Assembly: GCF_000166195.2 (NCBI RefSeq) | Contig: NZ_CM001403.1 | Span: 682,001 to 746,000 of the forward strand | Direction of reading: 5' to 3' | DNA: 64,000 bases | DNA from: Mucilaginibacter paludis DSM 18603 | GTDB lineage: Bacteria; Bacteroidota; Bacteroidia; Sphingobacteriales; Sphingobacteriaceae | Shown here: piece after piece, positions 1 through 8,870 of the stretch | Position numbering within the stretch: the stretch's first letter is position 1 | Layout: each line of letters starts with the position of its first letter | Translations under genes and position numbers: made by a program | Notes under the pieces: generated by a model | The model's input: only the letters and a program-made list of their open reading frames with translations | The model's database searches: none | What the model was told of the DNA's origin: nothing

Positions 1-2
1 TT

Positions 3-2432
3 TCTGCGAACCAGTTATCAGTAGGCAGTTTTAATGGGTTGGAAAAATACCTTTTCTCGCAGGGTAACTACGATAACTTATTTAATGACCCTACCCACCC
101 GCCAATATCGCAGGTCGTCGAAATTCTGCAACAACAAAAACAGGGCCCGCTTTCACAGGCCCAGGCAGATGCCCGGATCAATCAGCTTGCAGGACAGGAT
201 GTGCGGAATGATATGACCAGGTACTTATACCGCCCGGCAACTGTTCAGCAATATGCCCTGAACCTGACGGGCTCGGGTAATAATATCAGGTATCTCTTAT
301 CGGCAGGTTATGATAAAAACCTGAGTAACCTGAAAGGTAACGGCAACCAGCGGATTACCGTGCGTTCCAACAATGTTATTGACCTGACAAAAAGATGGCA
401 ACTGCAAACGGATGTTATTTTTACGCATACCGATGCCACTACCAACAGCCCCGGAGGTTATGGCAATTATAGCTTTACGGGTAACATTTCACCTTATGCC
501 AGGCTGGTCAATTCCGATGGCACCCCGGCTGCTGTGGATATATTTTACCGGGGACAGTACACGGATACGGCAGGCCATGGCAAGCTACTGGACTGGAAAT
601 ACCGGCCCTTGCAGGAGTTAGCCAATAATGACAATACCACCACGGCGAATGATATATTATTGAATGCCGGTACATCGTACAAAGTGCTGCCCTGGCTAAG
701 TGCAGACCTCAAATACCAATATCAGCAGTCCTGGAACAATACGACCAACAACAATAGCCTCGCCCTTTTTTCCACCCGTGATCTGATCAACAGGTTCAGC
801 CAGTTCACCGCTACAGGTGTAGATTATATCGTGCCTAAAAACGGGATTCTGAAAACGCGGGATGTGCTGAACAGGGCGCAGTCTTTACGCGGGCAGCTCA
901 ATGTAAATAATAACTGGGGAGACAAACATGAACTGTCTGCCATCGCAGGTGCCGAAATCAGGGAAACCCGGAGCCATATCAGCACAAGCACCCTATATGG
1001 CTACGATGCCAATACGGCGACAACGGTTGGTGTGGATTACAGCAATCCTTATCCCACATTTGACGGCATTTACGGGAACAGTTATATTCCCGATGGCAGC
1101 AGTATTGATAATTTAACAAACAGGTTTGTTTCCGTGTATACCAATGCAGCTTATACTTACAACCGGAAATATACCCTGTCAGGAAGTGCCAGGCGGGATG
1201 CCTCGAATATCTTCGGTGTTAATACCAATCAGAAATGGGTGCCGCTCTGGTCTGCCGGTTTGCTCTGGCGGATCGACCAGGAGCAATTCTATAAGGCAGG
1301 CTGGTTACCGCAGCTGAGTATGCGTTTAACCTACGGCGTTAGCGGCAATCTTTCCCTGACAGCTTCGGCACTCACCAAGATCCAATACAACGATCCTTCA
1401 CGTTCACCCATCAATCTGCCATCAGTGGATATCCTGTCACCGCCCAATCCATACCTGCGCTGGGAACAGGTCAAGACCTTGAATGCAGGGTTTGACTTCG
1501 GTTCGGCCAACAGCCGGTTAACGGGTTCGGTTGATCTTTATAAAAAGAATGCCACTGATCTGATCAACAATGTGATACTTGACCCTACCGTCGGTATGAC
1601 CGGCGCTTTGCAAAACTCGGCAGCCATTGATTCAAAAGGCTTTGATGTGGTGCTGAACACCCTGAATGTCAACCGGGAAATTAAATGGAGGTCTACGCTT
1701 TTGTTAAACTATGTATCGTATAAAGTTTCAAAAAATCTCAATCCGCCCTCTGCGGATGGTTTAGTCAGTGACGGTAATTATATCTTTCCCGTGGTTGGTT
1801 ATAATCCATACGAAATCGTAAGCTACCAATGGGCGGGACTTGATCCCCAAACCGGTGATCCGATGGGTTATGTGAATGGTCAGGTAAGTAAGGACTACCA
1901 GGCCATCGCCAAAAATCCGGTACAGCAACAGGTCGTAAGCGGTTCGGCTCTGCCACCCTTGTTCGGAACATTCAGGAATACCGTGGACTGGCATCATTTT
2001 TCATTGGCGGTCAATATCACTTATAAGTTGGATTACTACTTCCGGCGGCCATCGCTCAATTATACCACCTTGTTTACCTATGGTACCGGATACTCGGAAT
2101 ACGATCAGCGCTGGATGAAACCTGGCGATGAGAAATCAACCAACGTTCCGTCGCTGGTCTATCCGGCTAACGCCCTGCGGGATAATTTTTATCACTATGC
2201 GGATATCAATGTTGAACGGGCGGATAATGTCAAGCTGAATGATATTTACCTGGGATATGACTGGGTGCCGCAACATCCCATGTTGGGCTTGAAGTCAGTT
2301 CAATTTTATCTGTACGCCAGTCAGTTGAACCTGCTGATCTGGAAAGCCAATAAATCAGGCATTGACCCGGATATTCTGTATGGGGTTAAACCGCCGGTCA
2401 CTTTTTCCGCCGGCCTCAAAGTTAATCTTTAA
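3..2432 (+). CDS. SusC/RagA family TonB-linked outer-membrane transporter, 5' partial
   Basis: The frame is open from the first bases of the window, so the true start lies upstream; 809 residues are visible. An internal TTG at 39 is not a credible start. The segment corresponds to the part after the plug domain and most of the 22-strand beta-barrel. It is rich in aromatic, Asn and Thr residues in alternating strand patterns (for example YNRKYTLSGSARRDASNIFG). It ends in a hydrophobic strand, FSAGLKVNL, as expected for an outer-membrane barrel. SusC proteins import oligosaccharides or peptides through the outer membrane using TonB energy, with a SusD lid. The susD gene follows after 17 bases, which confirms the pair. 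The substrate cannot be told: no glycoside hydrolase is visible nearby. The missing N-terminus should hold the signal peptide, carboxypeptidase-like domain and plug. Confidence 0.93.
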   Translation, partial: SANQLSVGSFNGLEKYLFSQGNYDNLFNDPTHPPISQVVEILQQQKQGPLSQAQADARINQLAGQDVRNDMTRYLYRPATVQQYALNLTGSGNNIRYLLSAGYDKNLSNLKGNGNQRITVRSNNVIDLTKRWQLQTDVIFTHTDATTNSPGGYGNYSFTGNISPYARLVNSDGTPAAVDIFYRGQYTDTAGHGKLLDWKYRPLQELANNDNTTTANDILLNAGTSYKVLPWLSADLKYQYQQSWNNTTNNNSLALFSTRDLINRFSQFTATGVDYIVPKNGILKTRDVLNRAQSLRGQLNVNNNWGDKHELSAIAGAEIRETRSHISTSTLYGYDANTATTVGVDYSNPYPTFDGIYGNSYIPDGSSIDNLTNRFVSVYTNAAYTYNRKYTLSGSARRDASNIFGVNTNQKWVPLWSAGLLWRIDQEQFYKAGWLPQLSMRLTYGVSGNLSLTASALTKIQYNDPSRSPINLPSVDILSPPNPYLRWEQVKTLNAGFDFGSANSRLTGSVDLYKKNATDLINNVILDPTVGMTGALQNSAAIDSKGFDVVLNTLNVNREIKWRSTLLLNYVSYKVSKNLNPPSADGLVSDGNYIFPVVGYNPYEIVSYQWAGLDPQTGDPMGYVNGQVSKDYQAIAKNPVQQQVVSGSALPPLFGTFRNTVDWHHFSLAVNITYKLDYYFRRPSLNYTTLFTYGTGYSEYDQRWMKPGDEKSTNVPSLVYPANALRDNFYHYADINVERADNVKLNDIYLGYDWVPQHPMLGLKSVQFYLYASQLNLLIWKANKSGIDPDILYGVKPPVTFSAGLKVNL

Positions 2433-2449
2433 ACGCTAAATGACTTGAT

Positions 2450-3829
2450 ATGAAAATCTTAATGCTGCTATATAAAACTACGAAAACGAATTACCGCTTA
2501 ATCCCGGTACTGCTTTTGATGGTGATGGGTACCACGGCCTGTAAAAAATACCTGGAGGCCAAACCCGATCAAAAGATATCGACACCATCCACCATAGCCG
2601 ATCTGGAAGGGATGCTCGATAATTATTCAGCCCTCAACACACATTATCCCTCGGCTTCGGAGACGAGTGCCGATAATTTTTACCTGACCGATGCGGATTA
2701 TACCAGCCTGGTCGAGCGGCAGCGAAACTTTTACCTGTGGCAAAAATTCGACGACATCGGCGGGGACTATACGGCACCATACAACAGCATTTTCTATGCG
2801 AACATCATGCTGGAAACCCTGAACAGCCTGCCGGGCAGTGATCCGGCAAAAGTGAACGAAATAAGGGGAAGCGCCCTGTTCTTAAGAGGCGCTTATCATT
2901 ACGCGCTGGCGCAGTTATTCGCAGTGCCTTATGATGATCAGACAGCCAATACCGACCTGGGCATACCCTTGCGCTTAAAATCCGATATCGCGGACCTGCC
3001 GGTTCGCTCCACTGTTGCCGCTACCTATGCCTCGGTCATTACCGACCTTAAAGCTGCCGTTCCCTTGTTACCCGCCACACCCTTGCTAAAATACCGGCCT
3101 TCCAAACCCGCGGCTTACGCGGTGCTGGCCCGTGTTTACCTGTCCATGCGCAAATATGAGCAGGCCGGGCTTTACGCGGATTCCTGCTTGCAGCTGTATC
3201 ATACGCTGATCAATTACAATACGGTCAGTGCCAGTTCCACGATACCTTTCAAACAGTTTAATGATGAGGTGATCTATGATGCGCGGACATCGCCGCCCGC
3301 GGCCTTGTCCTCTGCCAGGGCCCGCATTGATACGACGCTATTCGGGTCCTATGCGACCAATGACCTGCGAAAGACGGTCTTTTTTAAGTCCAATACCAAT
3401 GGCAGTAAAGCTTTTAAAGGAAATTATACCGGCCTGAGCAATGCTTCACTTTTTACCGGCTGCGCTACAGACGAAGTTCTGCTGATCCGGGCAGAAGCGG
3501 CTGCGAGGAACGGCAATACCCAGTCTGCCCTGAATGATCTGAATGCGCTCTTAACCACCCGCTATAAAACGGGAACCTACGTGCCGGTCACGACGAGCGA
3601 TCCCGGACAACTGCTGACTTTGATCTTGCAGGAAAGGCGAAAGGAATTGTTGTACCGGACGCTGCGCTGGACGGACCTGCGGCGGTTGAATAAGGAAGCA
3701 GGCACCGCGCAAACCCTTTACCGCAATATCGGTGGGACGAGGTATACACTGCAACCGGGCGGTTTACGCTATACCTTTCAGCTGGACAGGAACGCGGTTA
3801 ATATCAGCGGAGTCATACAAAACCCCTGA
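2450..3829 (+). CDS. SusD/RagB family nutrient-binding outer-membrane lipoprotein
   Basis: The 459-residue product begins with a lipoprotein signal peptide whose lipobox ends at Cys31 (GTTAC followed by KKYLE). It then has the alpha-helical TPR-rich body of SusD proteins, including the region LRGAYHYALAQLFAVPYDD near residues 143-162 and a C-terminal segment with RRKELLYRTLRWTDLRRL, a hallmark of the family. SusD sits on the cell surface as a lid on the SusC barrel and captures ligand. It is co-transcribed with the upstream SusC gene and followed by a strong hairpin terminator. The length is at the short end of the family (450-600). The ligand is unknown. Confidence 0.95.
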   Translation: MKILMLLYKTTKTNYRLIPVLLLMVMGTTACKKYLEAKPDQKISTPSTIADLEGMLDNYSALNTHYPSASETSADNFYLTDADYTSLVERQRNFYLWQKFDDIGGDYTAPYNSIFYANIMLETLNSLPGSDPAKVNEIRGSALFLRGAYHYALAQLFAVPYDDQTANTDLGIPLRLKSDIADLPVRSTVAATYASVITDLKAAVPLLPATPLLKYRPSKPAAYAVLARVYLSMRKYEQAGLYADSCLQLYHTLINYNTVSASSTIPFKQFNDEVIYDARTSPPAALSSARARIDTTLFGSYATNDLRKTVFFKSNTNGSKAFKGNYTGLSNASLFTGCATDEVLLIRAEAAARNGNTQSALNDLNALLTTRYKTGTYVPVTTSDPGQLLTLILQERRKELLYRTLRWTDLRRLNKEAGTAQTLYRNIGGTRYTLQPGGLRYTFQLDRNAVNISGVIQNP

Positions 3830-3837
3830 AAATAAAA

Positions 3838-3865
3838 CAGCGGGTTCAATAGGCTGAACCCGCTG
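3838..3865. terminator. Bidirectional intrinsic terminator after susD
   Basis: Perfect 11-bp stem (CAGCGGGTTCA pairs with TGAACCCGCTG) around a 6-nt loop, lying between two convergent genes, susD and the DUF6520 gene. A short T-run follows on the plus strand (CTTTTC), and A-rich sequence precedes it (AATAAAA), which reads as T-rich on the other strand. Confidence 0.85.
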
Positions 3866-3889
3866 CTTTTCATACATTGAGCGAAGGAA

Positions 3890-4213
3890 TTATTCTTTCA
3901 TGTCAATATTGGCATCGCTCGGGCTTCCATTTTGCTGTGAAACCCATAACGCGGATTGTTCTGAATTGAATTCACTGGTCACCGGTTGTTGTCCGGTTGG
4001 TTTGTCAGTAGCGAGGTAAACCCCGCAAACATTGGCTCCATCCCCGCAGGTTAAGTCCTGGCGCACATAATTGCTGATATTCTGAATATCAGTCTGTGCA
4101 TGGGAACTGGATGTATAACGGTAAAAATAAGTGCTGTATTTGTGGGAAGTGGTAAATGCACTCGCACTTACAGCGATAACGATGGCCGCCAGGCCTAAAA
4201 ATTGTTTTTTCAT
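3890..4213 (-). CDS. DUF6520 family exported small protein
   Basis: The 107-residue product has a clear N-terminal signal peptide (MKKQFLGLAAIVIAVSASAF). A short secreted domain follows with a Cys pair (TCGDGANVC) and several Asn/Gln/Ser residues. Its size, signal peptide and spaced Cys pair match the DUF6520 peptides of Bacteroidetes, which have no known function. They often sit next to MauE/DoxX-like membrane proteins, as here (the mauE-like gene lies about 110 bases upstream on the same strand). This arrangement suggests a periplasmic redox or envelope role, but that is inference. The family assignment is from recall of its pattern, not a search. Confidence 0.7.
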   Translation of the reverse strand: MKKQFLGLAAIVIAVSASAFTTSHKYSTYFYRYTSSSHAQTDIQNISNYVRQDLTCGDGANVCGVYLATDKPTGQQPVTSEFNSEQSALWVSQQNGSPSDANIDMKE

Positions 4214-4325
4214 GGTTGTAAACTTTAAATCGATATTGGATAAATAAGACCTACTCTGTGCCAGGTTTTCGGCTTTTCCTGTGCATGATCAACGACATCC
4301 GGCCATTAGGATCAGCAATAACGGC

Positions 4326-4757
4326 TTAGCTGTTTTGTTGTAACCTCCTTTCCCTGCGCGTGATATATAGTCCGGTAAACGTTAACAGCAAAAAGAAAAT
4401 GTTGAATATAAAGTGGGTTTTCCATCCCATGTGCCTGAATACCCCGCCGCATGAACAGGGCTTCTCCGGGAAGGCACCCGCCAGGGCTAATCCGATGTAG
4501 ACGGTAAAACCCGTCATCAGTATAGCGGAAAGCATCAATCCCGCTCTGCGGTACAATGGCTGATACAATAAGCCAACCGTTAGCAATTCGATGCCTGGTA
4601 AAGTATAGATGAGTATCGCAGCTGCCCATGACGGCAACTGTTGCCGGAACATTTGTCCTTTGAACTCCGCGAAATCCATCAGTTTGCTCAATGCGGTATA
4701 AGCGAAGAGCAGCATGAGCAGGAAAATAAGGGCATCAAGTAAGACAGATGTTTTCAT
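4326..4757 (-). CDS. MauE/DoxX-like redox-associated membrane protein
   Basis: A 143-residue polytopic membrane protein with four predicted helices. A Cys-Ser-Cys-Gly-Gly motif lies in the loop before the last helix (Cys101 and Cys103). The MauE family acts with thioredoxin-like proteins in periplasmic disulfide or methylamine dehydrogenase maturation. In Bacteroidetes, MauE-like proteins often accompany TlpA/thioredoxin proteins or DUF6520 peptides, and the latter is true here. The start is set at the ATG at 4757; the longer reading begins with a TTG and adds seven unsupported residues. The paired cysteines support thiol-disulfide electron transfer across the inner membrane. Confidence 0.75.
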   Translation of the reverse strand: MKTSVLLDALIFLLMLLFAYTALSKLMDFAEFKGQMFRQQLPSWAAAILIYTLPGIELLTVGLLYQPLYRRAGLMLSAILMTGFTVYIGLALAGAFPEKPCSCGGVFRHMGWKTHFIFNIFFLLLTFTGLYITRRERRLQQNS

Positions 4758-4881
4758 AAGCAAGGGATCGTTAAACAAAATTAGATCCGCCTGCTTTTCA
4801 GGCCAAGCTCATCCATCACGGGTTGATGCCCTAAAAGTCACCACTTATTGTTTTTTGATCACAAAAAAGTATGATAAACCG

Positions 4882-5454
4882 CTAATTGCCTTCTTTGGAG
4901 ATCAGACGGCTCAGGCTTTCCCTGCTCATTTCCAGGTAGGAGGCGATCATTCTTAAAGGGGCATGTTTAAATACCAGCGGACTTTCTTTTCTCAATAAGC
5001 GATAGCGTTCCTCAGAGTGCAGGGCATTGAGGGTCGTGCGCCGGAAATCCTTCCGCCATTGCTTTAAGATAATGGCCCGTGTAAATACTTTCGTCTCCGG
5101 GAAATCCTTTAACAGCACATCCAGCTTTTTATAGGTAAGGGATAACAGTTCGGAGGAATCAAGTATTTCTATGTAAACGTCAGACGGAGTTTTCCAGTAA
5201 CCCTGGTAGGAAAAGATAAAATCACCGGGTAGCCAGAACCTGATCGTTTGCTCGCTTCCATCTTCATTGAGAAAATAACACCGCGCAAACCCGCTGCTCA
5301 TAAACCAAAGCCGGTTTTCAATCTGACCTTCGCCAACGATGATCTGATGCGCCTTGTAACGCTCGGTATGTAAGGAGATCGATAATTCTGCTGTAAAGGG
5401 CCCGGACAGATCATGCAATTCAGATAAGTAGTGAAGTAATGGTGCAACGGACAT
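4882..5454 (-). CDS. Crp/Fnr family transcriptional regulator
   Basis: The 190-residue product has an N-terminal cyclic-nucleotide-binding beta-roll (about residues 20-115, with GFARCYFLNEDGSEQTIRFW in its core). A linking helix follows, then a C-terminal winged-helix domain with the recognition segment MIASYLEMSRESLSRLI. This short, helix-ending form is typical of Bacteroidetes Crp/Fnr proteins, whose effectors are mostly unknown. No Fe-S-type cysteine cluster is visible. It is divergent from the aminotransferase-rteC-tra block, and a 23-bp palindrome lies in the 216-base gap, so it may control itself and that block. A TAATTTTG -7 element on the minus strand (5526-5533) could be its promoter. 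Confidence 0.9.
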   Translation of the reverse strand: MSVAPLLHYLSELHDLSGPFTAELSISLHTERYKAHQIIVGEGQIENRLWFMSSGFARCYFLNEDGSEQTIRFWLPGDFIFSYQGYWKTPSDVYIEILDSSELLSLTYKKLDVLLKDFPETKVFTRAIILKQWRKDFRRTTLNALHSEERYRLLRKESPLVFKHAPLRMIASYLEMSRESLSRLISKEGN

Positions 5455-5578
5455 ACGTGTGATATGATGTGATTGATTTCAGGGTTCTCAGCTCCGATAC
5501 GCTCAGTTAAAGAAGCCACTTTTTCCAAAATTAACCGCCAGATTCCCGGCAAGTGGTTACATCAGGGCCGAATGTTCA

Positions 5579-5601
5579 TTTAATGTTAAAATAACATTAA
5601 A
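5579..5601. promoter_or_regulatory. 23-bp palindrome in divergent intergenic region, probable operator
   Basis: Two perfect 10-base arms (TTTAATGTTA and TAACATTAAA) flank a 3-base AAA centre. It lies between the Crp/Fnr gene (start 5454, minus) and the alpha-oxoamine synthase gene (start 5671, plus). The symmetry and position fit a dimeric regulator site. Which regulator binds (the Crp/Fnr protein or RteC) is not known. Confidence 0.5.
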
Positions 5602-5670
5602 AAATCTCACCATGTAACCGATACCTCAAATTCGGATACTTATTTTCCACTTAATTAACATTTACTTCTT

Positions 5671-6942
5671 ATGAAAATAGATTTTACCAAAGCAAGCTTT
5701 AAGGATTTTGAAAACATCGCCGGACAGGACATCTATGCCACCGCTGCCGAGTTTAACGCCTACCTGAATTTTTTGAAAGAAAACGGACACCTGAACTACC
5801 GGATAGAGTCGCTCACACCCGTAGGGCCAGAGATGAATTTAATGCTGCCCGGCGATACTTCCCCAACCTGGTCGGTCTGTTTGGTTTCCAATGATTACCT
5901 TGGATTTAGCCAGCACCCGGAAATCAAGGCTGCCGTTATCAAAGGCATTGAACTATTTGGCACAGGATCGGGTGCTTCTCCTGCCATCGGGGGCCATTTT
6001 GTTTATCACCGGCAACTGGAAAAAAGGATCGCTGCATTTTATAAGCGAAAGGATGCCATTTTATATACTACCGGCTATACCGCGAACAGCGCAACCCTCC
6101 AATGCTTATTGCATAAAGAAGACCTGGCTATCCTGGATATGGCTGTTCATGCCAGCGTTTACGAAGGTGTATTAAATACCAATGTGAAAACTTTCCTCCA
6201 TAATAACCTGGAAATGCTGGAACTGGTGCTGAAAAATGCAGAACACCAATACTGTACAAAAATGGTTGTGATTGATGGGGTTTACAGTCAGGACGGAGAT
6301 TTGGCACCGCTGGATAAAATTGCAGAACTAACACACCGTTACGGGGCTTACCTCGTTGTGGATGACGCGCATGGTATTGGCGTGGTTGGCGATACGGGCC
6401 GTGGTGTCGTCGAAATGCATGATGCTTTTGAAGAGGTGGATATCATCACCGGTACCTTTAGTAAGGCATTGGGCAATATTGGCGGTTACGTCATCGCAGG
6501 TACTGAACTGATCAATTACCTCAAGTTCCAGTCCAGGCAGCATTTGTTTTCTACAACCGCAACTCCTGCTATTATGGGGATCATCAGGGCTATCGAACTG
6601 ATTGATGAAGAACCGGAATGGCGGACTAAACTTTGGGAAAACATCAATTACCTGAAAAATGGGCTGGTCAGCCTCGGATTTGACGTAGGAACGACAGCTT
6701 CGGCAGTTATCCCGGTGAAGATCGGCGACATACCAAAAACACTGGAAGCGGGCCGTCTGTTGTTAAAAGCCGGGATTTACACCAACCCGATTATGTATCC
6801 TGCGGTTTCAAAAAAGAATGCCCGGATACGGATGAATGTCATGGCAACGCATACCAAAGAGCACTTGGACAAGGTACTCCAGGCGTTTGAAGATATCGAC
6901 CGCACGCTCAACCTCACCAATAGAACCCCCTCTCCATTATGA
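5671..6942 (+). CDS. PLP-dependent alpha-oxoamine synthase family enzyme (aminotransferase class I/II fold)
   Basis: A 423-residue fold-type I PLP enzyme. Visible motifs are NDYLG (74-78), GTGSGASPAIGG (97-108), His160 that stacks on PLP, DDAHG (231-235) that holds the PLP pyridine nitrogen, and TFSKALG with Schiff-base Lys265. These motifs place it with 8-amino-7-oxononanoate synthase, 2-amino-3-ketobutyrate CoA ligase, serine palmitoyltransferase and the CqsA autoinducer synthase. Those enzymes condense an amino acid with an acyl-CoA. No biotin or sphingolipid genes are nearby. Instead its stop overlaps the rteC start by four bases (ATGA), so the two proteins are translationally coupled. 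Such pairing with a conjugation regulator suggests a mobile-element role, perhaps making a small-molecule signal; this is inference. Confidence 0.85.
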   Translation: MKIDFTKASFKDFENIAGQDIYATAAEFNAYLNFLKENGHLNYRIESLTPVGPEMNLMLPGDTSPTWSVCLVSNDYLGFSQHPEIKAAVIKGIELFGTGSGASPAIGGHFVYHRQLEKRIAAFYKRKDAILYTTGYTANSATLQCLLHKEDLAILDMAVHASVYEGVLNTNVKTFLHNNLEMLELVLKNAEHQYCTKMVVIDGVYSQDGDLAPLDKIAELTHRYGAYLVVDDAHGIGVVGDTGRGVVEMHDAFEEVDIITGTFSKALGNIGGYVIAGTELINYLKFQSRQHLFSTTATPAIMGIIRAIELIDEEPEWRTKLWENINYLKNGLVSLGFDVGTTASAVIPVKIGDIPKTLEAGRLLLKAGIYTNPIMYPAVSKKNARIRMNVMATHTKEHLDKVLQAFEDIDRTLNLTNRTPSPL

Positions 6943-7808
6943 ACACATTCGCAGAAAGATTTTATGCCGCCATGGAAAATCAGCTGAACGAAGTTTCCCT
7001 CAATACCGGCGTTCAGACGGAGAAGCTCAAAGAATCCATTAAGATCTGTAAAAAAGCAATGGCCAAACTCAAAAATTATATCTCCACCTATGCTTTTGAA
7101 ACGGTCGAGGAAGAGGTGAGTTTTTTTAAAGAGATCAAACCGATGTTTTACAGTAAATACATTTACTTCATCAATGTCTATAACTTCATCATGCAAAAAC
7201 CATTAGGCGGTGATGAGATCCTGAAAGAATATATCAATTACGAACTGACAGACCTGAAACGTTTTTTTGACCACAACCATGCTTTTTATCAGTACTACCG
7301 CTCTGCTTCCACCCAGATGGATCAGTTCTATTTTACGCGTGGCGGTTTTGATGTGTATGTTGAACTGGAAGATTTTGAAGAGGACGATTTGTATTCAACC
7401 AGCCATGATTATAAGCTGTCGAAAATTATGGCCAATGAGAAATATCAGGATTACCTCAACCTGGAATTACAGAAAATCCTCAATCGCGATGAGCTTCCTG
7501 TTGAAAACAAAATGGATCTGCCACTGACCTGGACTTTTAATAAAACTGATCTGGTAGAACTGATCTATGCGCTCGTCGCATTGGGCGTGTTTAACAATGG
7601 CAATTCAGAGATCAAAATGGTGGTGAGTTTTTTTCAAACCGTTTTTCAGGTTGATCTCGGCTCTTATTATCATAAATATACGGATATCACACGGCGAAAA
7701 AAGGAACGAACGTCGTTTCTGGATAAACTTAAAATAGCACTACTGAAGCGGATCGATGAAAAATTTGAAATGGACGGATGGCAGCAGCGAATAGACTTCA
7801 GTAATTAA
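6939..7808 (+). CDS. rteC: RteC-like conjugative-element excision regulator
   Basis: The 289-residue product matches RteC, a DNA-binding protein that in CTnDOT activates the excision operon (xis2c, xis2d, exc) during conjugative transposon mobilisation. It is highly charged, alpha-helical, lacks a signal peptide, and has the family layout. Supporting features are the N-terminal helical segment with FFKEIKPMFYSKYIYF (about 60-75) and the C-terminal WTFNKTDLVELIYALVALGVFNNG with a winged-helix-like region. It starts inside the stop codon of the preceding PLP enzyme gene, and a terminator-like hairpin follows, before the tra genes. In CTnDOT, rteC is governed by RteA/RteB and tetracycline; neither rteA nor rteB is visible here. 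Confidence 0.85.
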   Translation: MNTFAERFYAAMENQLNEVSLNTGVQTEKLKESIKICKKAMAKLKNYISTYAFETVEEEVSFFKEIKPMFYSKYIYFINVYNFIMQKPLGGDEILKEYINYELTDLKRFFDHNHAFYQYYRSASTQMDQFYFTRGGFDVYVELEDFEEDDLYSTSHDYKLSKIMANEKYQDYLNLELQKILNRDELPVENKMDLPLTWTFNKTDLVELIYALVALGVFNNGNSEIKMVVSFFQTVFQVDLGSYYHKYTDITRRKKERTSFLDKLKIALLKRIDEKFEMDGWQQRIDFSN

Positions 7809-7851
7809 ACTGTTGATTTTAAGTTAATTGCGATTTTTAATTATAAAAAAA

Positions 7852-7888
7852 ACACCTACCTCATGTGCGAGGTGTGAATTATTTTTTT
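7852..7888 (+). terminator. Probable terminator after rteC
   Basis: A hairpin with arms ACACCT (7852-7857) and AGGTGT (7870-7875), extendable by an inner CCTC/GAGG pairing, is followed after six bases by seven T residues (7882-7888). It separates rteC from the transfer operon and suggests that the tra genes have their own promoter. Confidence 0.6.
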
Positions 7889-7952
7889 AAGCTATCCCAA
7901 CCTTTGCTTTTGTAATCGCCGCATGGGGCGTCGGTTTTTAAACTAAAGCATT

Positions 7953-8489
7953 ATGTTGTCTTCAATCTCCTGGCAGCACTATCTGGCAGCCGTCATCATC
8001 CTTACCGTAGCTTATTACGGATATGTCATACTCCGGTATTACCAGCAAGAAATCTCCGGCCTGTTTAACCGTAAACAGAAGACAGGTGTATTTGCTGCGG
8101 CACAGTCAGTCCCGGCTGAAGTAATGGGCGCAGCAAAACTGGAGAACGGCGTTTCGGTTTCAAACTCCGAAGAGTTGTATTGCGCTGAATTATCACCAGA
8201 CGAATCAGAGCAGATTGCATTAACCGAAGAAACCCCGGATTCAGGTTTTGAATTGGTGCTTTCTCCGGCTGAGGAACTGGAAGCGGAAGCCGGCAATCTC
8301 ATCGCAGCTTTCCGGGAAATTGACAATAAGCCAGAATTTATTAACCTGCTCCGGATCTTGATCGATTCTTACCAAAGATTTAAGGAGGATATTGATTTGC
8401 AGTCGGTTTTAATCAGGATCGTCAAAATCTCCAACGAAAAATTAATGTTCCCATTATCCTTAGCAGACCTGCAAGGAACCTGGGCTTGA
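7953..8489 (+). CDS. Tra-operon leader membrane protein of unknown function
   Basis: The 178-residue protein has one N-terminal membrane helix (about residues 10-27) followed by an acidic, Glu-rich cytoplasmic linker and a compact helical C-terminal part (from about 115). I do not recognise a named domain. It sits just before traE and reads into the transfer operon (31 bases to the next start), so it is probably a conjugation accessory protein. Genes of this type often precede traE in Sphingobacteriaceae elements, in the position of traC/traD in CTnDOT. Function not known. Confidence 0.65.
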   Translation: MLSSISWQHYLAAVIILTVAYYGYVILRYYQQEISGLFNRKQKTGVFAAAQSVPAEVMGAAKLENGVSVSNSEELYCAELSPDESEQIALTEETPDSGFELVLSPAEELEAEAGNLIAAFREIDNKPEFINLLRILIDSYQRFKEDIDLQSVLIRIVKISNEKLMFPLSLADLQGTWA

Positions 8490-8520
8490 CCCTATTTTTT
8501 TCACACTTAAATTAATCATC

Positions 8521-8859
8521 ATGAAAATTCAAAAATTCAAGAGCCGTGTGAGTGCGGTAAGTTTCATCAGGCACGTACTGGGTACCATCAGCCTGATTTT
8601 AATCAGCCTATCACTATACGCGCAGGACGGTAATTCAGGAATTAACGCGGCCACTACCCAGGTTAAAAGTTATTTTTCTACCGGAACCAGCTTAATGTAT
8701 GCCATTGGAGCGATAGTCGGATTGGTCGGCGCGATCAAGGTATTTAAGAAATGGAATGATGGTGAACATGATACAGGTAAAGTGGCTTCCAGTTGGTTTG
8801 GCAGCTGTATTTTCCTCGTAGTGGTCGCCACTGTTTTAAAATCATTCTTCGGCGTTTAA
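8521..8859 (+). CDS. traE: TraE-like conjugal transfer protein (DUF4134)
   Basis: 112 residues with a signal-type N-terminus and two membrane helices (residues about 58-75 and 92-110) around a short KKWNDGEHDTGK loop. This loop and overall design mark DUF4134, the TraE protein of Bacteroides conjugative transposons, a small VirB2/pilin-like membrane component. The next gene starts 11 bases after its stop, as in CTnDOT, where traE and traF are adjacent. Confidence 0.9.
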   Translation: MKIQKFKSRVSAVSFIRHVLGTISLILISLSLYAQDGNSGINAATTQVKSYFSTGTSLMYAIGAIVGLVGAIKVFKKWNDGEHDTGKVASSWFGSCIFLVVVATVLKSFFGV

Positions 8860-8870
8860 AACTGACGGTT

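Noticed and set aside
1761..1997. Minus-strand open frames inside susC and other large genes
   Set aside because: They are shadows of strongly supported genes on the other strand, with no own start signals.
5671..6942. Calling the PLP enzyme bioF or kbl
   Set aside because: Family motifs are shared by several enzymes and there are no biotin or threonine breakdown genes nearby; the specific reaction cannot be read from the motifs.
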